Shown here one piece after another: positions 8,119-16,810 of a stretch of 64,000 bases of DNA. How positions within the stretch are numbered: position 1 is the stretch's first letter; every line of letters starts with the position of its first letter. A program made the translations under genes and the position numbers. The notes under the pieces were generated by a model. That model was not told the origin of the DNA. It did no database searches and worked only from the letters and a program-made list of their open reading frames with translations. Origin of the DNA: Candidatus Sabulitectum sp. (GTDB lineage Bacteria > Fermentibacterota > Fermentibacteria > Fermentibacterales > JCC-6); assembly GCA_023145375.1 (NCBI GenBank), contig JAGLDY010000012.1, positions 109,861-173,860 of the forward strand, given 5' to 3'.

Positions 8119-8973
8119 TTACAGCTCTGGTATCACTATTTCTGTGATCTCTGAGTCTCTCTGCACAATGAGATTCAAATCGTCTGAGGAGTTAAGTATC
8201 ATAACCTTCAGAGCTTCTGGGTGGTAAACTCTTTCTCCGTCTATCTCCATAATGATATCTCCCTCTTCAAGACCGCACATTGCAGCAGGTGAATTAATTT
8301 CCACATCCAACAGAAGGATCCCTTGAACGACGGACAGGCCGGAAGTCGCAGGCATGGCAGTCACGCCAAACAGCGGAGTGTGCAGGCCAGCGTCTGAAAG
8401 AAGAGTTTCAACCCAGTAATACCATAGATTGCATGGGAGAAGAGCCATCAGCTCGCCTCTACCGTCTCCGGGATCAAATGATCCTGTAACAATTCCAGTA
8501 AGCCTGTCGTATGAATCAAAAACCGGAGCACCCATGAGTTCTGATGCAGGAGGTGTTGCCAGCAGAAGAGCACCATCGGAAAGCTGCTCCATTGGGAAGG
8601 TTCGTATAATGGAAAGACCGGTTGGGTGATCAGCAACAACCATAAGAGCAGAACCGTTTTCTGGAGTAGTATTTCTAGGCTGTTCAAAAGAATCAAAAAC
8701 ATCATCATCAAACACCAGAATAGAAAGTCCCATATCCCTGAAGTCTATTACAGAATCGGGGTAGAGTCTGATGCTGTTGTCAATTACAAAAATATCAGAG
8801 CCCTCGGTAAAAGCGAAAAGTGTTACAGCATGGGACCTGGATACAGCCACGCCAGTACACACTTCAATGAAATTGCTTCCGTCAGCAACTCTTCCAACTG
8901 AGACAGCGGGAGAATTCATAAAAGAGGGGATAAGACCTGATGAGACAAGAACCGTTACGACGAGGTTGAACAT
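8119..8973 (-). CDS. Catalytically dead HtrA-like protein: trypsin-fold domain plus PDZ
   Basis: A 284-residue exported protein with an N-terminal hydrophobic signal. Residues about 20-190 follow the HtrA/DegP trypsin-fold pattern and residues about 195-284 are a PDZ domain (VVQGILLLDVEINSPAAMCGLEEGDIIMEIDGE). By-eye alignment to HtrA replaces all three catalytic residues: the histidine of TNNHVV becomes alanine (TLFAFT), the aspartate of TDLAVL becomes glycine (MGLSIL), and the serine of GNSGGP becomes methionine (ELMGAP). It therefore should bind rather than cut peptides. It is the third gene of a sigma factor/anti-sigma operon, 6 nt after the anti-sigma gene, so a sensing or regulatory role in the periplasm is inferred. 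Confidence 0.75.
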   Translation of the reverse strand: MFNLVVTVLVSSGLIPSFMNSPAVSVGRVADGSNFIEVCTGVAVSRSHAVTLFAFTEGSDIFVIDNSIRLYPDSVIDFRDMGLSILVFDDDVFDSFEQPRNTTPENGSALMVVADHPTGLSIIRTFPMEQLSDGALLLATPPASELMGAPVFDSYDRLTGIVTGSFDPGDGRGELMALLPCNLWYYWVETLLSDAGLHTPLFGVTAMPATSGLSVVQGILLLDVEINSPAAMCGLEEGDIIMEIDGERVYHPEALKVMILNSSDDLNLIVQRDSEITEIVIPEL

Positions 8974-8979
8974 GATCCT

Positions 8980-9450
8980 CTAGAACGTTGATACAGACGA
9001 AGGTCTGGAATAGGCGACAACAGGTGCTGGAGCGTAGACAAGAGCGGTCTCCTGAATAGTTGTACCTGCAGTTTCCAGAACAGCGGTGCTGTTTACGTTC
9101 TCTGTTGAATTCTCTCCGGTGAAGTTCTGAAGAAAGAAAACAAGGGCAGCGGCAAAGGGAATGACTGCTGCAATGCGCCAGACAGGAAATCTGAATCGTC
9201 CGGACTCTCCCATGGGAGAGCGATCGTAATTCCCGGAAGCAAGTCTTGCCTGTATCTTATCCATGACATCATCCGGGGGATCTACTTCTTCAAGTTCCTT
9301 GATCTTTTTAGAAATTGATCTGTTCAACTGCATGGTCTTCCGGCAGGAGGAACATCCGTTTAAATGGAATCTTAAAAGTTGTTCCTCTTCATGTGTTGCT
9401 CTGGAATCAATAACAAGATCCATAAGGATAAGAGCTTCATTGCATTTCAT
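8980..9450 (-). CDS. Zinc-finger anti-sigma factor (membrane-bound)
   Basis: A 156-residue anti-sigma factor of the ZAS/zf-HC2 type. The N terminus holds the zinc motif H-x3-C-x2-C (HLNGCSSC), the region that normally grips the ECF sigma factor in the cytoplasm. A single membrane segment (IAAVIPFAAALVFFLQ) lies near residues 92-110, leaving a short outer tail of about 45 residues with no known domain. The gene starts at ATG 9450 in an ATGA overlap with the sigma gene stop, with GGGAG upstream; an in-frame ATG at 9465 is the alternative. The overlap and the following pseudoprotease gene point to one regulatory operon. Confidence 0.85.
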   Translation of the reverse strand: MKCNEALILMDLVIDSRATHEEEQLLRFHLNGCSSCRKTMQLNRSISKKIKELEEVDPPDDVMDKIQARLASGNYDRSPMGESGRFRFPVWRIAAVIPFAAALVFFLQNFTGENSTENVNSTAVLETAGTTIQETALVYAPAPVVAYSRPSSVSTF

Positions 9451-10046
9451 TTCCACATCTCCCATACATCCTCAAGAGAGTTGCGAAGACCAGCTCTGGC
9501 TCTGTTTATTCGAGACTTCACAGTTCCTACCTTTATATCAAGCGTTTCAGATATCTCTTCGTAAGTAAGCCCCTGCTTTTCCCTGAGAAGAAAAGGCTCG
9601 CGGTAGTGTTCAGGCAATTCGTTAATTGCTTCCTCGATACTGGCGCCCAGTTCTCTTCTACCCTCTCGGTAGTGAGGAGTCATTTTGTGTGGACCTCTAA
9701 GAACAACCTTCTCGAGGGAGACCATTGACCACCTTGACCTGCGTCTCCACTCTTTCTTTGCCAGATTGCTGGCAATGGTGTACACCCAGGTGATAAGAGG
9801 GCGCTCAGGGTCGTAATTGTGTCTGTACTTGTACACACGGCAAAATGTCATCTGAAGCTGTTCCTCGGCGTCTTCCTCGTTGCCCAGCATACGAATTAGA
9901 TGCGAGAACAAAGGACGCTGAAACCTTTTAACAACAAGACTGAAGGCGTCTTCATCTCCACCGCAAAGATCGATCATAAGCTGAGAATCAGAGCGGGGAT
10001 CCTTTTCTTTGTTCTTCTTCAATACGCCTGTCCTCGTTCTTAGCAT
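9447..10046 (-). CDS. ECF-type RNA polymerase sigma factor
   Basis: A 199-residue sigma-70 family factor with only regions 2 and 4. Region 2 (about residues 28-100) contains the core-binding helix and the FCRVYKYRHNYD and WVYTIASNLAKKEWRRRSR segments that recognise the -10 element. Region 4 (about 135-190) has the ELPEHYREPFLLREKQGLTYEEI and VGTVKSRINRARAGL helix-turn-helix for the -35 element. Such factors turn on envelope or stress regulons when the partner anti-sigma factor is released. It leads the operon with its anti-sigma factor and a dead HtrA-like protein. GGAGG lies 4 nt before the ATG. The regulon is not known. Confidence 0.92.
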   Translation of the reverse strand: MLRTRTGVLKKNKEKDPRSDSQLMIDLCGGDEDAFSLVVKRFQRPLFSHLIRMLGNEEDAEEQLQMTFCRVYKYRHNYDPERPLITWVYTIASNLAKKEWRRRSRWSMVSLEKVVLRGPHKMTPHYREGRRELGASIEEAINELPEHYREPFLLREKQGLTYEEISETLDIKVGTVKSRINRARAGLRNSLEDVWEMWK

Positions 10047-10147
10047 GCTACCTCCGTGGTTCCGCTAATCATAAGTACAATTACCCCGGGAGACCAGATT
10101 TGTTCCAAGGTTGACCGCAAGGAGTTCATTTCGGCAGAATAGGCATT

Positions 10148-12037
10148 ATGAAAAATAATATTTTCCTTAGAATTCTCGCCATGGCAAAAGCGTACAGAGG
10201 CCGATTGGCACTGGCTCTCTTTTTTGCTCTTGTATTTGCCGCCTCCAGCGGGGCTACCCTTGCTATGCTTCTGCCGATATTTGATGATGTATTCAGCGCA
10301 GGACAGGAAAATGGCTCTTCTCTCGACCTTGGCCAGGCGATGTCTCAAACTCTTCTGCCTCACCTTGAAGGGTTCAAAAACTCTTTGTTCAGCTGGGACA
10401 CATCTTCCATGCTGGATAATCTCAGGAGCATTCCCGGGGCCTTTCTTGAGGGTATACACATGGCATCCCCGTCACAAGCCCTGCTGGCAGTAATAATAAC
10501 CATAGTTTCTCTTATTCTTATAAAGAATATTTCCCTCTTTCTCCAGACGTTTTTCATCGCTTCTGTTGAGGAAGGCATGCTCAGGGACCTGAGAGTCAGG
10601 GTCTATTCCCACCTTCTAAAACTTGATCTGGGGTACTTTGCCAGAAGCAGGTCAGGTGAATTGACCACCCGCGTTACCGCGGATGTTGTAAGGATCAAGA
10701 GAACAGTTACTCAGTCCCTTATCACCCTTGTAAGACAGTTCTTCCTTCTGGTTGTCTACTTTGCCATTACCATGTGGGTATCGTGGAGACTGACCCTTGT
10801 GACCATTGCAGTCCTTCCTCCCAGCATGGCCCTGATACTTCTTCTTGGAAAGAGCCTTCGCAGGAAGAGCCACAGAGCTCAGGAAAAGATGGCTGATTTT
10901 GCCAGTTTCCTTACAGAAACAATAACAGGGGTTCGTGTTGTAAAAGCCTTTGCCATGGAGTCTTTTGAGGAAAAGCGATTCCTGAACAGTGTTAATGCCC
11001 ACATGAGATACGAGATCGCTCTCCGCCGGATGAAAGCTCTTTCAGGCCCCATGACGGAGTTCCTTGGAGCTGTTGCAGCCGGTGTTATCCTCTGGTATGG
11101 TGGGAATGCAGTTATAAACGGTACCGGTATGTCACCGGGCAAATTTATGGTGTTTCTGGCCGCTGCGCTCAGTATGATGGACCCGGCGAAAGGTATCAGC
11201 AAGACTTACGCTTCGATTCAGGCAGGACTTGCCGCAGGGGAGAGAGTCTTCGGGATAATTGACACAGCCCCTGCAATAGTAGAGATTGACTCCGCTGTTA
11301 CCCCGGCCCCACTTTCAAGGTCAATCAGGTTCGAAGATGTTTCCTTCGGCTACGATCCTGAGAAACCGGTATTGAAGAACATAACAATGGAGATACGTTC
11401 AGGTGAGATAGTGGCTCTTGTGGGTCCAAGCGGAGGCGGTAAGAGCACTCTGGCTGACATGATTCCCAGGTTCTACGACCCGGATCACGGCAGAATACTC
11501 CTTGACGGGATAGACCTAAGGAAACTGAGTATAGCAGGTCTCCGCAGCCAGCTCGGTGTGGTGACCCAGGAGACAGTTCTCTTCAACGACACAGTGTTCA
11601 ACAACATAGCCTACGGTGATTCTGATATTTCCATTGAGCAGGTAAGAACAGCCGCAAAGGTGGCAAATGCTCTGGAATTCATTGAAGACATGCCTAAGGG
11701 TTTCTCCACTGTGATCGGTGAGAGGGGTATTACTCTTTCCGGAGGACAGAGACAGAGACTGGCAATTGCCAGGGCTGTTCTTAAGAATCCTCCAATTCTT
11801 ATTTTTGACGAGGCCACAAGCGCCCTGGATACCAAGAGTGAAAAGCTGGTTCAACAGGCGATAGATGTACTTGTTGAGGGAAGAACATCCCTTGTGATAG
11901 CTCACAGGCTCAGTACCATCAAAAAGGCTTCAAGGGTCCTTTACATTGAGGATGGCAGGATACTGGAGGAGGGAACCCATGAGTCCCTCCTTGATTTAAA
12001 GGGCAAGTATTCATCTCTGTGGGAGATGCAGTTCTAA
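10148..12037 (+). CDS. ABC exporter with fused membrane and ATPase domains (MsbA-like)
   Basis: A 629-residue half-transporter in the order membrane domain then ATPase. Six transmembrane helices span about residues 15-360, with a stretch of about 55 non-membrane residues (about 48-105) between helices 1 and 2. The ATPase has Walker A GPSGGGKST (426-434), signature LSGGQRQR, Walker B ILIFDEATSALD and the H-loop histidine in IAHRLSTI. MsbA-type exporters flip lipid A or related lipids; the GT9 glycosyltransferase directly downstream supports an LPS or glycolipid role here. Peptide or drug export remains possible. It likely shares a transcript with the next two genes. Confidence 0.85.
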   Translation: MKNNIFLRILAMAKAYRGRLALALFFALVFAASSGATLAMLLPIFDDVFSAGQENGSSLDLGQAMSQTLLPHLEGFKNSLFSWDTSSMLDNLRSIPGAFLEGIHMASPSQALLAVIITIVSLILIKNISLFLQTFFIASVEEGMLRDLRVRVYSHLLKLDLGYFARSRSGELTTRVTADVVRIKRTVTQSLITLVRQFFLLVVYFAITMWVSWRLTLVTIAVLPPSMALILLLGKSLRRKSHRAQEKMADFASFLTETITGVRVVKAFAMESFEEKRFLNSVNAHMRYEIALRRMKALSGPMTEFLGAVAAGVILWYGGNAVINGTGMSPGKFMVFLAAALSMMDPAKGISKTYASIQAGLAAGERVFGIIDTAPAIVEIDSAVTPAPLSRSIRFEDVSFGYDPEKPVLKNITMEIRSGEIVALVGPSGGGKSTLADMIPRFYDPDHGRILLDGIDLRKLSIAGLRSQLGVVTQETVLFNDTVFNNIAYGDSDISIEQVRTAAKVANALEFIEDMPKGFSTVIGERGITLSGGQRQRLAIARAVLKNPPILIFDEATSALDTKSEKLVQQAIDVLVEGRTSLVIAHRLSTIKKASRVLYIEDGRILEEGTHESLLDLKGKYSSLWEMQF

Positions 12038-12958
12038 ATGAAGAATCTTCTGGTAAGACTTCATTCTCTGGGAGATGTTGTTCTTGCATCGGGAACAGCT
12101 GTATCAATGGCCGGCAGCGGCCCTGTAAGTTTTGCAACCAGGCCTGCTTATGAGCCGGTGATCAGAAGAATCCCTGGAGACATTATTCCTTTCCCCCTCA
12201 GCGGTAACTGGAGAGAACTGAGAGAAGCTTCCAGAGATTTCTCTACAATTGTCGATCTGCAGAACAACCTTGCCACCAGACTGGCATTCACCGGAAAGAA
12301 TGTAAAAAGATTTCATTTCAGCAGAAGAGAGAGAAGAAAGGTGCTCCTTGGCACCGGGAAAACTCTTCCATGGAGAGCAGAGGGATATCTGCGCACCTGG
12401 TCGGATCAAGGGAACCCCGCTCCTGTTCTGGACAGGCTTGAAACTTCTTCTGACGGCCGGTTAACCGTTGGGATAGTCGCCGGGGGAAAATGGCAGATGA
12501 AGACCATTCCTCCCGGGGTTATCACTGAGCTGGCCCGCCTCTTCTGCGATCTGGAGGGGGCAGAGGTTCTCATTCTTGGTGATCCAGGGGAGGCATCTCT
12601 TGCGAAGAATATCGTAGAGGAATGCGGTTACCGTAATGTTAGATCTGTTGCAGGTGAGGGTGGAATATCCCAGCTGATCAGCAGGATAGAGAAACTCAGC
12701 CTTCTTATCTCTCCTGATTCAGGTCCGGCGCATCTTGCTATGGCTCTGGGAGTTCCAGTTCAGGTCATCTTCACTTCAACATCACCTGCTCTTGGATTCT
12801 GGTCAGATACTTTCAAAGGCGCTTACATGGTCAACCCCATTCCCTGCAGACCCTGTCACAAACACGGCGGAAGTAAATGCACCGCTGGAGATGAACAGTG
12901 CAGAAGCATGCTTGTTCCAAGAGATGTCTTTCAGGAGGCAATGTGTCTGGTTCCATGA
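12038..12958 (+). CDS. Glycosyltransferase family 9 (heptosyltransferase-like)
   Basis: A 306-residue GT9 protein. It opens with MKNLLVRLHSLGDVVLASG, the family N-terminal strand and glycine turn, and the C-terminal sugar-nucleotide domain holds SPDSGPAHLAMALGVPVQVIF, the GT9 signature. GT9 enzymes add heptose or related sugars to the LPS inner core from the cytoplasmic face. It begins right after the stop of the MsbA-like exporter, so the two probably act on the same lipid. A cysteine-rich tail (PCRPCHKHGGSKC) near residues 268-285 is common in these enzymes. The acceptor and sugar cannot be named. Confidence 0.85.
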   Translation: MKNLLVRLHSLGDVVLASGTAVSMAGSGPVSFATRPAYEPVIRRIPGDIIPFPLSGNWRELREASRDFSTIVDLQNNLATRLAFTGKNVKRFHFSRRERRKVLLGTGKTLPWRAEGYLRTWSDQGNPAPVLDRLETSSDGRLTVGIVAGGKWQMKTIPPGVITELARLFCDLEGAEVLILGDPGEASLAKNIVEECGYRNVRSVAGEGGISQLISRIEKLSLLISPDSGPAHLAMALGVPVQVIFTSTSPALGFWSDTFKGAYMVNPIPCRPCHKHGGSKCTAGDEQCRSMLVPRDVFQEAMCLVP

Positions 12959-15504
12959 ATACTCCCATGATGAAACAGTACCTTGCCATGAAAAAGGAAT
13001 ATCCTGATTCGGTTCTGCTTTTCCGCATGGGAGACTTTTACGAAACATTCCTGGATGATGCCAGAAAAGTCTCATCCATTCTGGGGATCACACTTACAGC
13101 AAGACAGAAAGATAAAAAAACAGGCGGTGGTATACCCCTTGCCGGTTTTCCATATCACGCGCTGGACGGGTATCTTACTAAATTGATAAGAGCAGGTTGC
13201 AGAGTTGCCGTATGCGAGCAGACTGAAGACCCTAAAAAGGCAAAGGGACTGGTCAAAAGGGATGTTATAGAAATAGTTACACCGGGAACGCTGGTAAGTG
13301 GTTCAGCTCTTGATGAACATTCAACTGCCCTTCTTGCATCTGTCTCAGTTATCGGAGCAAGAGCAGCACTGGTATTCTGCGATCTGTCAACAGGTGATAT
13401 CAGGGCAACCGAATTAAAAACTCCTATGCTTTCAGTTGAACTTGCTAGAAAAGCTCCCCGGGAAGTTCTTGTTTCCGAGGATGCGCAGATAACCGTCCCT
13501 GACGGTTGCGAGATAACGCTGCTGGAAAGCTGGAAGTTTGATCCCGAGTCAGGGGAACGGGAAATAGCACACACCTTCGGTAAGGCTTCCGCAGAGGGAT
13601 TCGGTCTTGCAGACAGTCCTGTTCTTCTTTCCGCTATGGGTGCTCTGCTAACTTATATCGGACATACGAAGAGATCGGATGTCTCCCATCTTGATTTTCG
13701 GGGTGTGTACAGGCAAAGTGACTATCTGGTGATAGACAGATCAAGCTCAAGGTCCCTGGGTATTGTAGACTCACCTCCAGGGGAAGAGAGTGCTGTACTG
13801 GCAGACCGAACTGACAGAACACAGACACCTGGAGGCGGAAGACTCTGGAGACAGTGGCTGGTTTCACCCCCGATGGACAGCGCTGTAATTCAGAACAGGC
13901 ATCAAGCTATTGAGGAGCTCATCGCAACTGGACTTCACCACCGTATAAGAGTAATTCTTGAGAAAGCTACAGACCTGGAGCGGCAGGGGGGTAAACTGGG
14001 TACACTCAGGGCCTCACCAAGGGATCTCAGGTCAATCCAGCAGACAGCGGTTCTGATTCCGTTGCTAAAAGAGGAGCTGTCAGGCTCATTATCCCTACTT
14101 CTGGAAGAATTGTCACAGATGGACTCTCTGGAGGTGCTCGCTGGAAGGATCGATGAAACGATCTGTAACGACCCTCCTGCAAGGATATCCGACAGCGGGT
14201 ACATAAGAGAGGGGTATTCAGAAGAACTGGACAGCCTTCGGGTGGTGAAAAAAGGCGGCAGGCAGTGGATGGAGAAAATGCTTGAAAGGGAAAAGGCTGC
14301 CACCGGAATAGCAAAACTGTCAGTGGGATATAACAAAGTCTTTGGTTACTACCTTTCAGTATCTAATTCCTTCAAGCATCTTGTTCCTGACTACTTCATA
14401 AGAAAGCAGACCCTTGTTGGCGGAGAGCGTTTCGTTACCCCTGAGTTAAAAGAGATGGAAGAGAAGATCCTCACCGCAGACGAAAGCATTGCAGTTCTTG
14501 AAGCAGACATCTTCAACAGTCTTCTTCAGGAAGTCGCAACTTCTGTAGGACGGATCAAAATGGCTGGCAGAGGGCTTTCACGACTTGACGTTCTCTCTTC
14601 TCTGGCATCTGTAGCTGCTGAGAGAGGATGGGTCAGGCCAGAGCTTTCAGATGACCCGACGCTGGAGATAACAGAGGGGAGACATCCGGTTCTTGAAGAG
14701 ATGCTGCCCAGGGGAGAGTGTGTTCCGAACGATGTTCTGCTGAATTCTGAGAACAGGATCCTCCTTGTTACAGGGCCCAATATGGCTGGAAAATCCACAT
14801 ATCTGAGACAGACAGCTCTGCTGGTCATTCTTGCCCAGAGCGGGTCTTTTGTTCCTGCGGAATCCATGACATTCAGCCCGGTTGACAGGATATACACCAG
14901 AATAGGGTCTGGTGATCGCCTCTCACGGGGTCAGTCCACATTCCTGGTTGAAATGGCTGAGGCTGCCTCGCTGCTTAACGGCAGTACCCAGCGAAGCCTT
15001 GCTGTTCTTGATGAAGTTGGAAGAGGAACCAGCACCTATGACGGCCTCTCCATAGCCTGGGCCATGCTTGAGTACCTCCACGACAACAGTGAACACAGAC
15101 CCATGGTTCTCTTTGCCACTCATTACCATGAACTCACCTCTCTCGCTTCAAGACTCCCCCTCTGCGCAAATGCAAATGTGGTGGTTCGTGAGACAGGTAA
15201 CAGAATAGCTTTCCTTTACAAGGTGGAGGAGGGTGCTGCGGACAGGTCATACGGAATTCATGTTGCTGCCATGGCAGGTGTTCCTTCTCCGGTTCTAAGG
15301 CGAGCCAGAAAAGTTCTTCAGGACCTGGAATCCGGCAAGCATCTGCTTCCTTCAAGTGGCAGAGACGAGACCGGCCAGATGACCCTGCCCCTTGCCAACC
15401 CGGAACATCCTGTTCTGGAGGAAATTCGAAAGATGGAACCTGACAGTCTGACCCCCCGTAAAGCCCTTGAGCTTATCTACCTTCTACGTGACAGACTTGA
15501 CTAG
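12943..15504 (+). CDS. mutS: DNA mismatch repair protein MutS
   Basis: A full-length MutS of about 853 residues. The mismatch-binding Phe-x-Glu is in GDFYETF near the N terminus; the lever and clamp domains follow; the ATPase has TGPNMAGKST (Walker A), a DEVGRGTSTYDG Walker B/signature and the FATHYHEL segment. It recognises mismatches and small loops and starts repair. GTG 12943 has AGGAGG just upstream and is taken as the start; ATG 12955, in an ATGA overlap with the GT9 stop, is an equally possible start and gives 849 residues. No mutL is in the window. It is the last gene of the exporter-GT9-mutS run. Confidence 0.96.
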   Translation: MSGSMNTPMMKQYLAMKKEYPDSVLLFRMGDFYETFLDDARKVSSILGITLTARQKDKKTGGGIPLAGFPYHALDGYLTKLIRAGCRVAVCEQTEDPKKAKGLVKRDVIEIVTPGTLVSGSALDEHSTALLASVSVIGARAALVFCDLSTGDIRATELKTPMLSVELARKAPREVLVSEDAQITVPDGCEITLLESWKFDPESGEREIAHTFGKASAEGFGLADSPVLLSAMGALLTYIGHTKRSDVSHLDFRGVYRQSDYLVIDRSSSRSLGIVDSPPGEESAVLADRTDRTQTPGGGRLWRQWLVSPPMDSAVIQNRHQAIEELIATGLHHRIRVILEKATDLERQGGKLGTLRASPRDLRSIQQTAVLIPLLKEELSGSLSLLLEELSQMDSLEVLAGRIDETICNDPPARISDSGYIREGYSEELDSLRVVKKGGRQWMEKMLEREKAATGIAKLSVGYNKVFGYYLSVSNSFKHLVPDYFIRKQTLVGGERFVTPELKEMEEKILTADESIAVLEADIFNSLLQEVATSVGRIKMAGRGLSRLDVLSSLASVAAERGWVRPELSDDPTLEITEGRHPVLEEMLPRGECVPNDVLLNSENRILLVTGPNMAGKSTYLRQTALLVILAQSGSFVPAESMTFSPVDRIYTRIGSGDRLSRGQSTFLVEMAEAASLLNGSTQRSLAVLDEVGRGTSTYDGLSIAWAMLEYLHDNSEHRPMVLFATHYHELTSLASRLPLCANANVVVRETGNRIAFLYKVEEGAADRSYGIHVAAMAGVPSPVLRRARKVLQDLESGKHLLPSSGRDETGQMTLPLANPEHPVLEEIRKMEPDSLTPRKALELIYLLRDRLD

Positions 15505-15544
15505 TGAAGTGCAACATGTGCTCCCCCTCTTATTTAAGCATTAG

Positions 15545-15584
15545 GTAAACAGGTGTTTACTTTGGGTTGAGTATTGCCTATAGT
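15545..15584 (+). promoter_or_regulatory. Palindromic operator overlapping a promoter -35 element
   Basis: GTAAACAGGTGTTTAC (15545-15560) is a perfect 7+7 inverted repeat around GG. Its right half supplies the -35 hexamer TTTACT (15556-15561), followed after 17 nt by TATAGT (15579-15584). Transcription would begin near 15591, only about a dozen bases before the small gene at 15604. A repressor binding the palindrome would block RNA polymerase; the repressor is unknown. Confidence 0.55.
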
Positions 15585-15603
15585 AAGAGTGGAGGTGAGA
15601 ATA

Positions 15604-15987
15604 ATGAGAAACAGATGGACTGTTCAGACGGAAAAGGGAGATCACAGCGTTCAGGCTGTGTGGGGTGCAGTGGAAGAAGCTTCAGGGAAAAGAACAACAG
15701 CAGTGGTGCTGAACACCGAGTCGAAAGCTGCAATGGTAATTCTGGCTTCAGGGATGTTCTACCTGAGCGGGCCAGGTATGGTGAAACCAGTACTGTTCAG
15801 AGTTGACAGCTGCAACAGAGCTCAGTTAAAGAACTGCATGTTTGTAAGAGCAATAGAAACTGCTGACATGGTCAGGGTAATGGAAAACAGCATACTCAGG
15901 GAAATGAGAAAGCTCCTGGAACTTGATATGCTGGAAGCTGCAGAGAGCTCAGTTATGTCAGACGCTCTTCAAATCGCGGCTTCCTGA
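15604..15987 (+). CDS. Small protein of unknown function
   Basis: A 127-residue protein that I do not recognise. It has no signal peptide and no membrane helix. The first half is predicted beta-rich (WTVQTEKGDHSVQAV, TTAVVLNTESKAAMVIL), and the second half is mostly helical with heptad-like spacing of leucine and methionine near residues 90-120. The ATG at 15604 has a very strong GGAGGTGA ribosome site, and the gene has its own promoter with a palindromic operator, which together argue it is real and regulated. An upstream in-frame TTG (15574) is rejected because it lies inside the -10 to +1 region. It stands alone between mutS and the glycan cluster. Confidence 0.6.
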   Translation: MRNRWTVQTEKGDHSVQAVWGAVEEASGKRTTAVVLNTESKAAMVILASGMFYLSGPGMVKPVLFRVDSCNRAQLKNCMFVRAIETADMVRVMENSILREMRKLLELDMLEAAESSVMSDALQIAAS

Positions 15988-16000
15988 AGTCATTCATCAG

Positions 16001-16028
16001 TTGTAGAAAAATACTTTTTAGCTAATAT
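16001..16028 (+). promoter_or_regulatory. Probable promoter of the long glycan operon
   Basis: TTGTAG (16001-16006) and TAATAT (16023-16028) with a 16-nt spacer lie just ahead of the first glycosyltransferase. A start near 16035 would leave a leader of about 35 nt. It is the only good promoter candidate seen before the dense run of overlapping genes that follows. Confidence 0.45.
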
Positions 16029-16069
16029 TCCCCTTTTGGATAAGGTTTTCACTTCTCAGGGGGTATCTG

Positions 16070-16810
16070 ATTTCTAAAGAGGGAATAAGCCTGTTCTTTC
16101 CTGCATACAACGAGGAAGAGAATGTAGAGTACATGGTGCGAAGTGCCTGCAAGGTACTTACCAACGTCGTTGGAGACAACTGGGAGATCATCGTGGTTGA
16201 CGACGGCTCCACTGACTCCACTGCATCATTAACCCTCTCAATGTCGAAGAAGGAACCCCGCATCAGACTTGCTTCTCATAAAGGCAATCTCGGATTTGGA
16301 AGAGCCGTCCGAACCGGGATAGAACGGTCTACTAAAGAATGGATATTCTATACTGATTGCGATGGCCAGTTCGACCTTGAAGAACTGGAGCTGGTGTGGG
16401 CAAGAAGACATGAGGCTGACATTGTTTCAGCATTCAGAAGGAATAGAAAAGACCCCGGTATGCGACTTGGATACTCTCTTCTCTGGACCACTCTCACTCT
16501 TATGCTCTTTATCCGAGGATTCAAGGATGTGGATTCCTCATTCAAGCTCTTCAGGGCGTCCATCTTTCGACGGATAAAACCTCGCTCCACCTGCGGAGTA
16601 ATTGATTTCGAAATACTTACACTAGCCCGTGACATGGGGTACAGGGTGATACAGATGCCTGTAAGCCACTACGAACGGCGGGCAGGTACCGTTTCTTTCG
16701 AAAGTGTCAGGAACGGATTTATCGCATTTGTCAAGTTCGGTCCGATCTATGAAATGTTTCAGCAGTTACTGGCGTTCAGAATAAGAAGCTGGCGGGGTAC
16801 AGGTCAATGA
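16070..16810 (+). CDS. Family 2 glycosyltransferase (dolichyl-phosphate sugar synthase-like), non-standard start
   Basis: A GT2 enzyme of about 246 residues. Conserved parts include SLFFPAYNEEEN, VVDDGSTDST, the nucleotide-binding DCDGQFD motif, and a tail resembling polyprenyl-phosphate sugar synthases. The first conserved strand and PAYNEEEN lie upstream of the first ATG (16133), and the frame is open back to a stop at 16019 without any ATG, GTG or TTG. Translation must therefore begin at a rare codon; ATT 16070 or CTG 16067, both just after a GGGGG ribosome-like site, are the best candidates. It is first in the glycan operon and overlaps the next gene by ATGA. Confidence 0.75.
   Translation: MSKEGISLFFPAYNEEENVEYMVRSACKVLTNVVGDNWEIIVVDDGSTDSTASLTLSMSKKEPRIRLASHKGNLGFGRAVRTGIERSTKEWIFYTDCDGQFDLEELELVWARRHEADIVSAFRRNRKDPGMRLGYSLLWTTLTLMLFIRGFKDVDSSFKLFRASIFRRIKPRSTCGVIDFEILTLARDMGYRVIQMPVSHYERRAGTVSFESVRNGFIAFVKFGPIYEMFQQLLAFRIRSWRGTGQ

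Noticed and set aside
12898-12942. An ATG at 12898 as mutS start
   Set aside because: The extra residues are unlike MutS and lie inside the GT9 gene; GTG 12943 or ATG 12955 suit the family.
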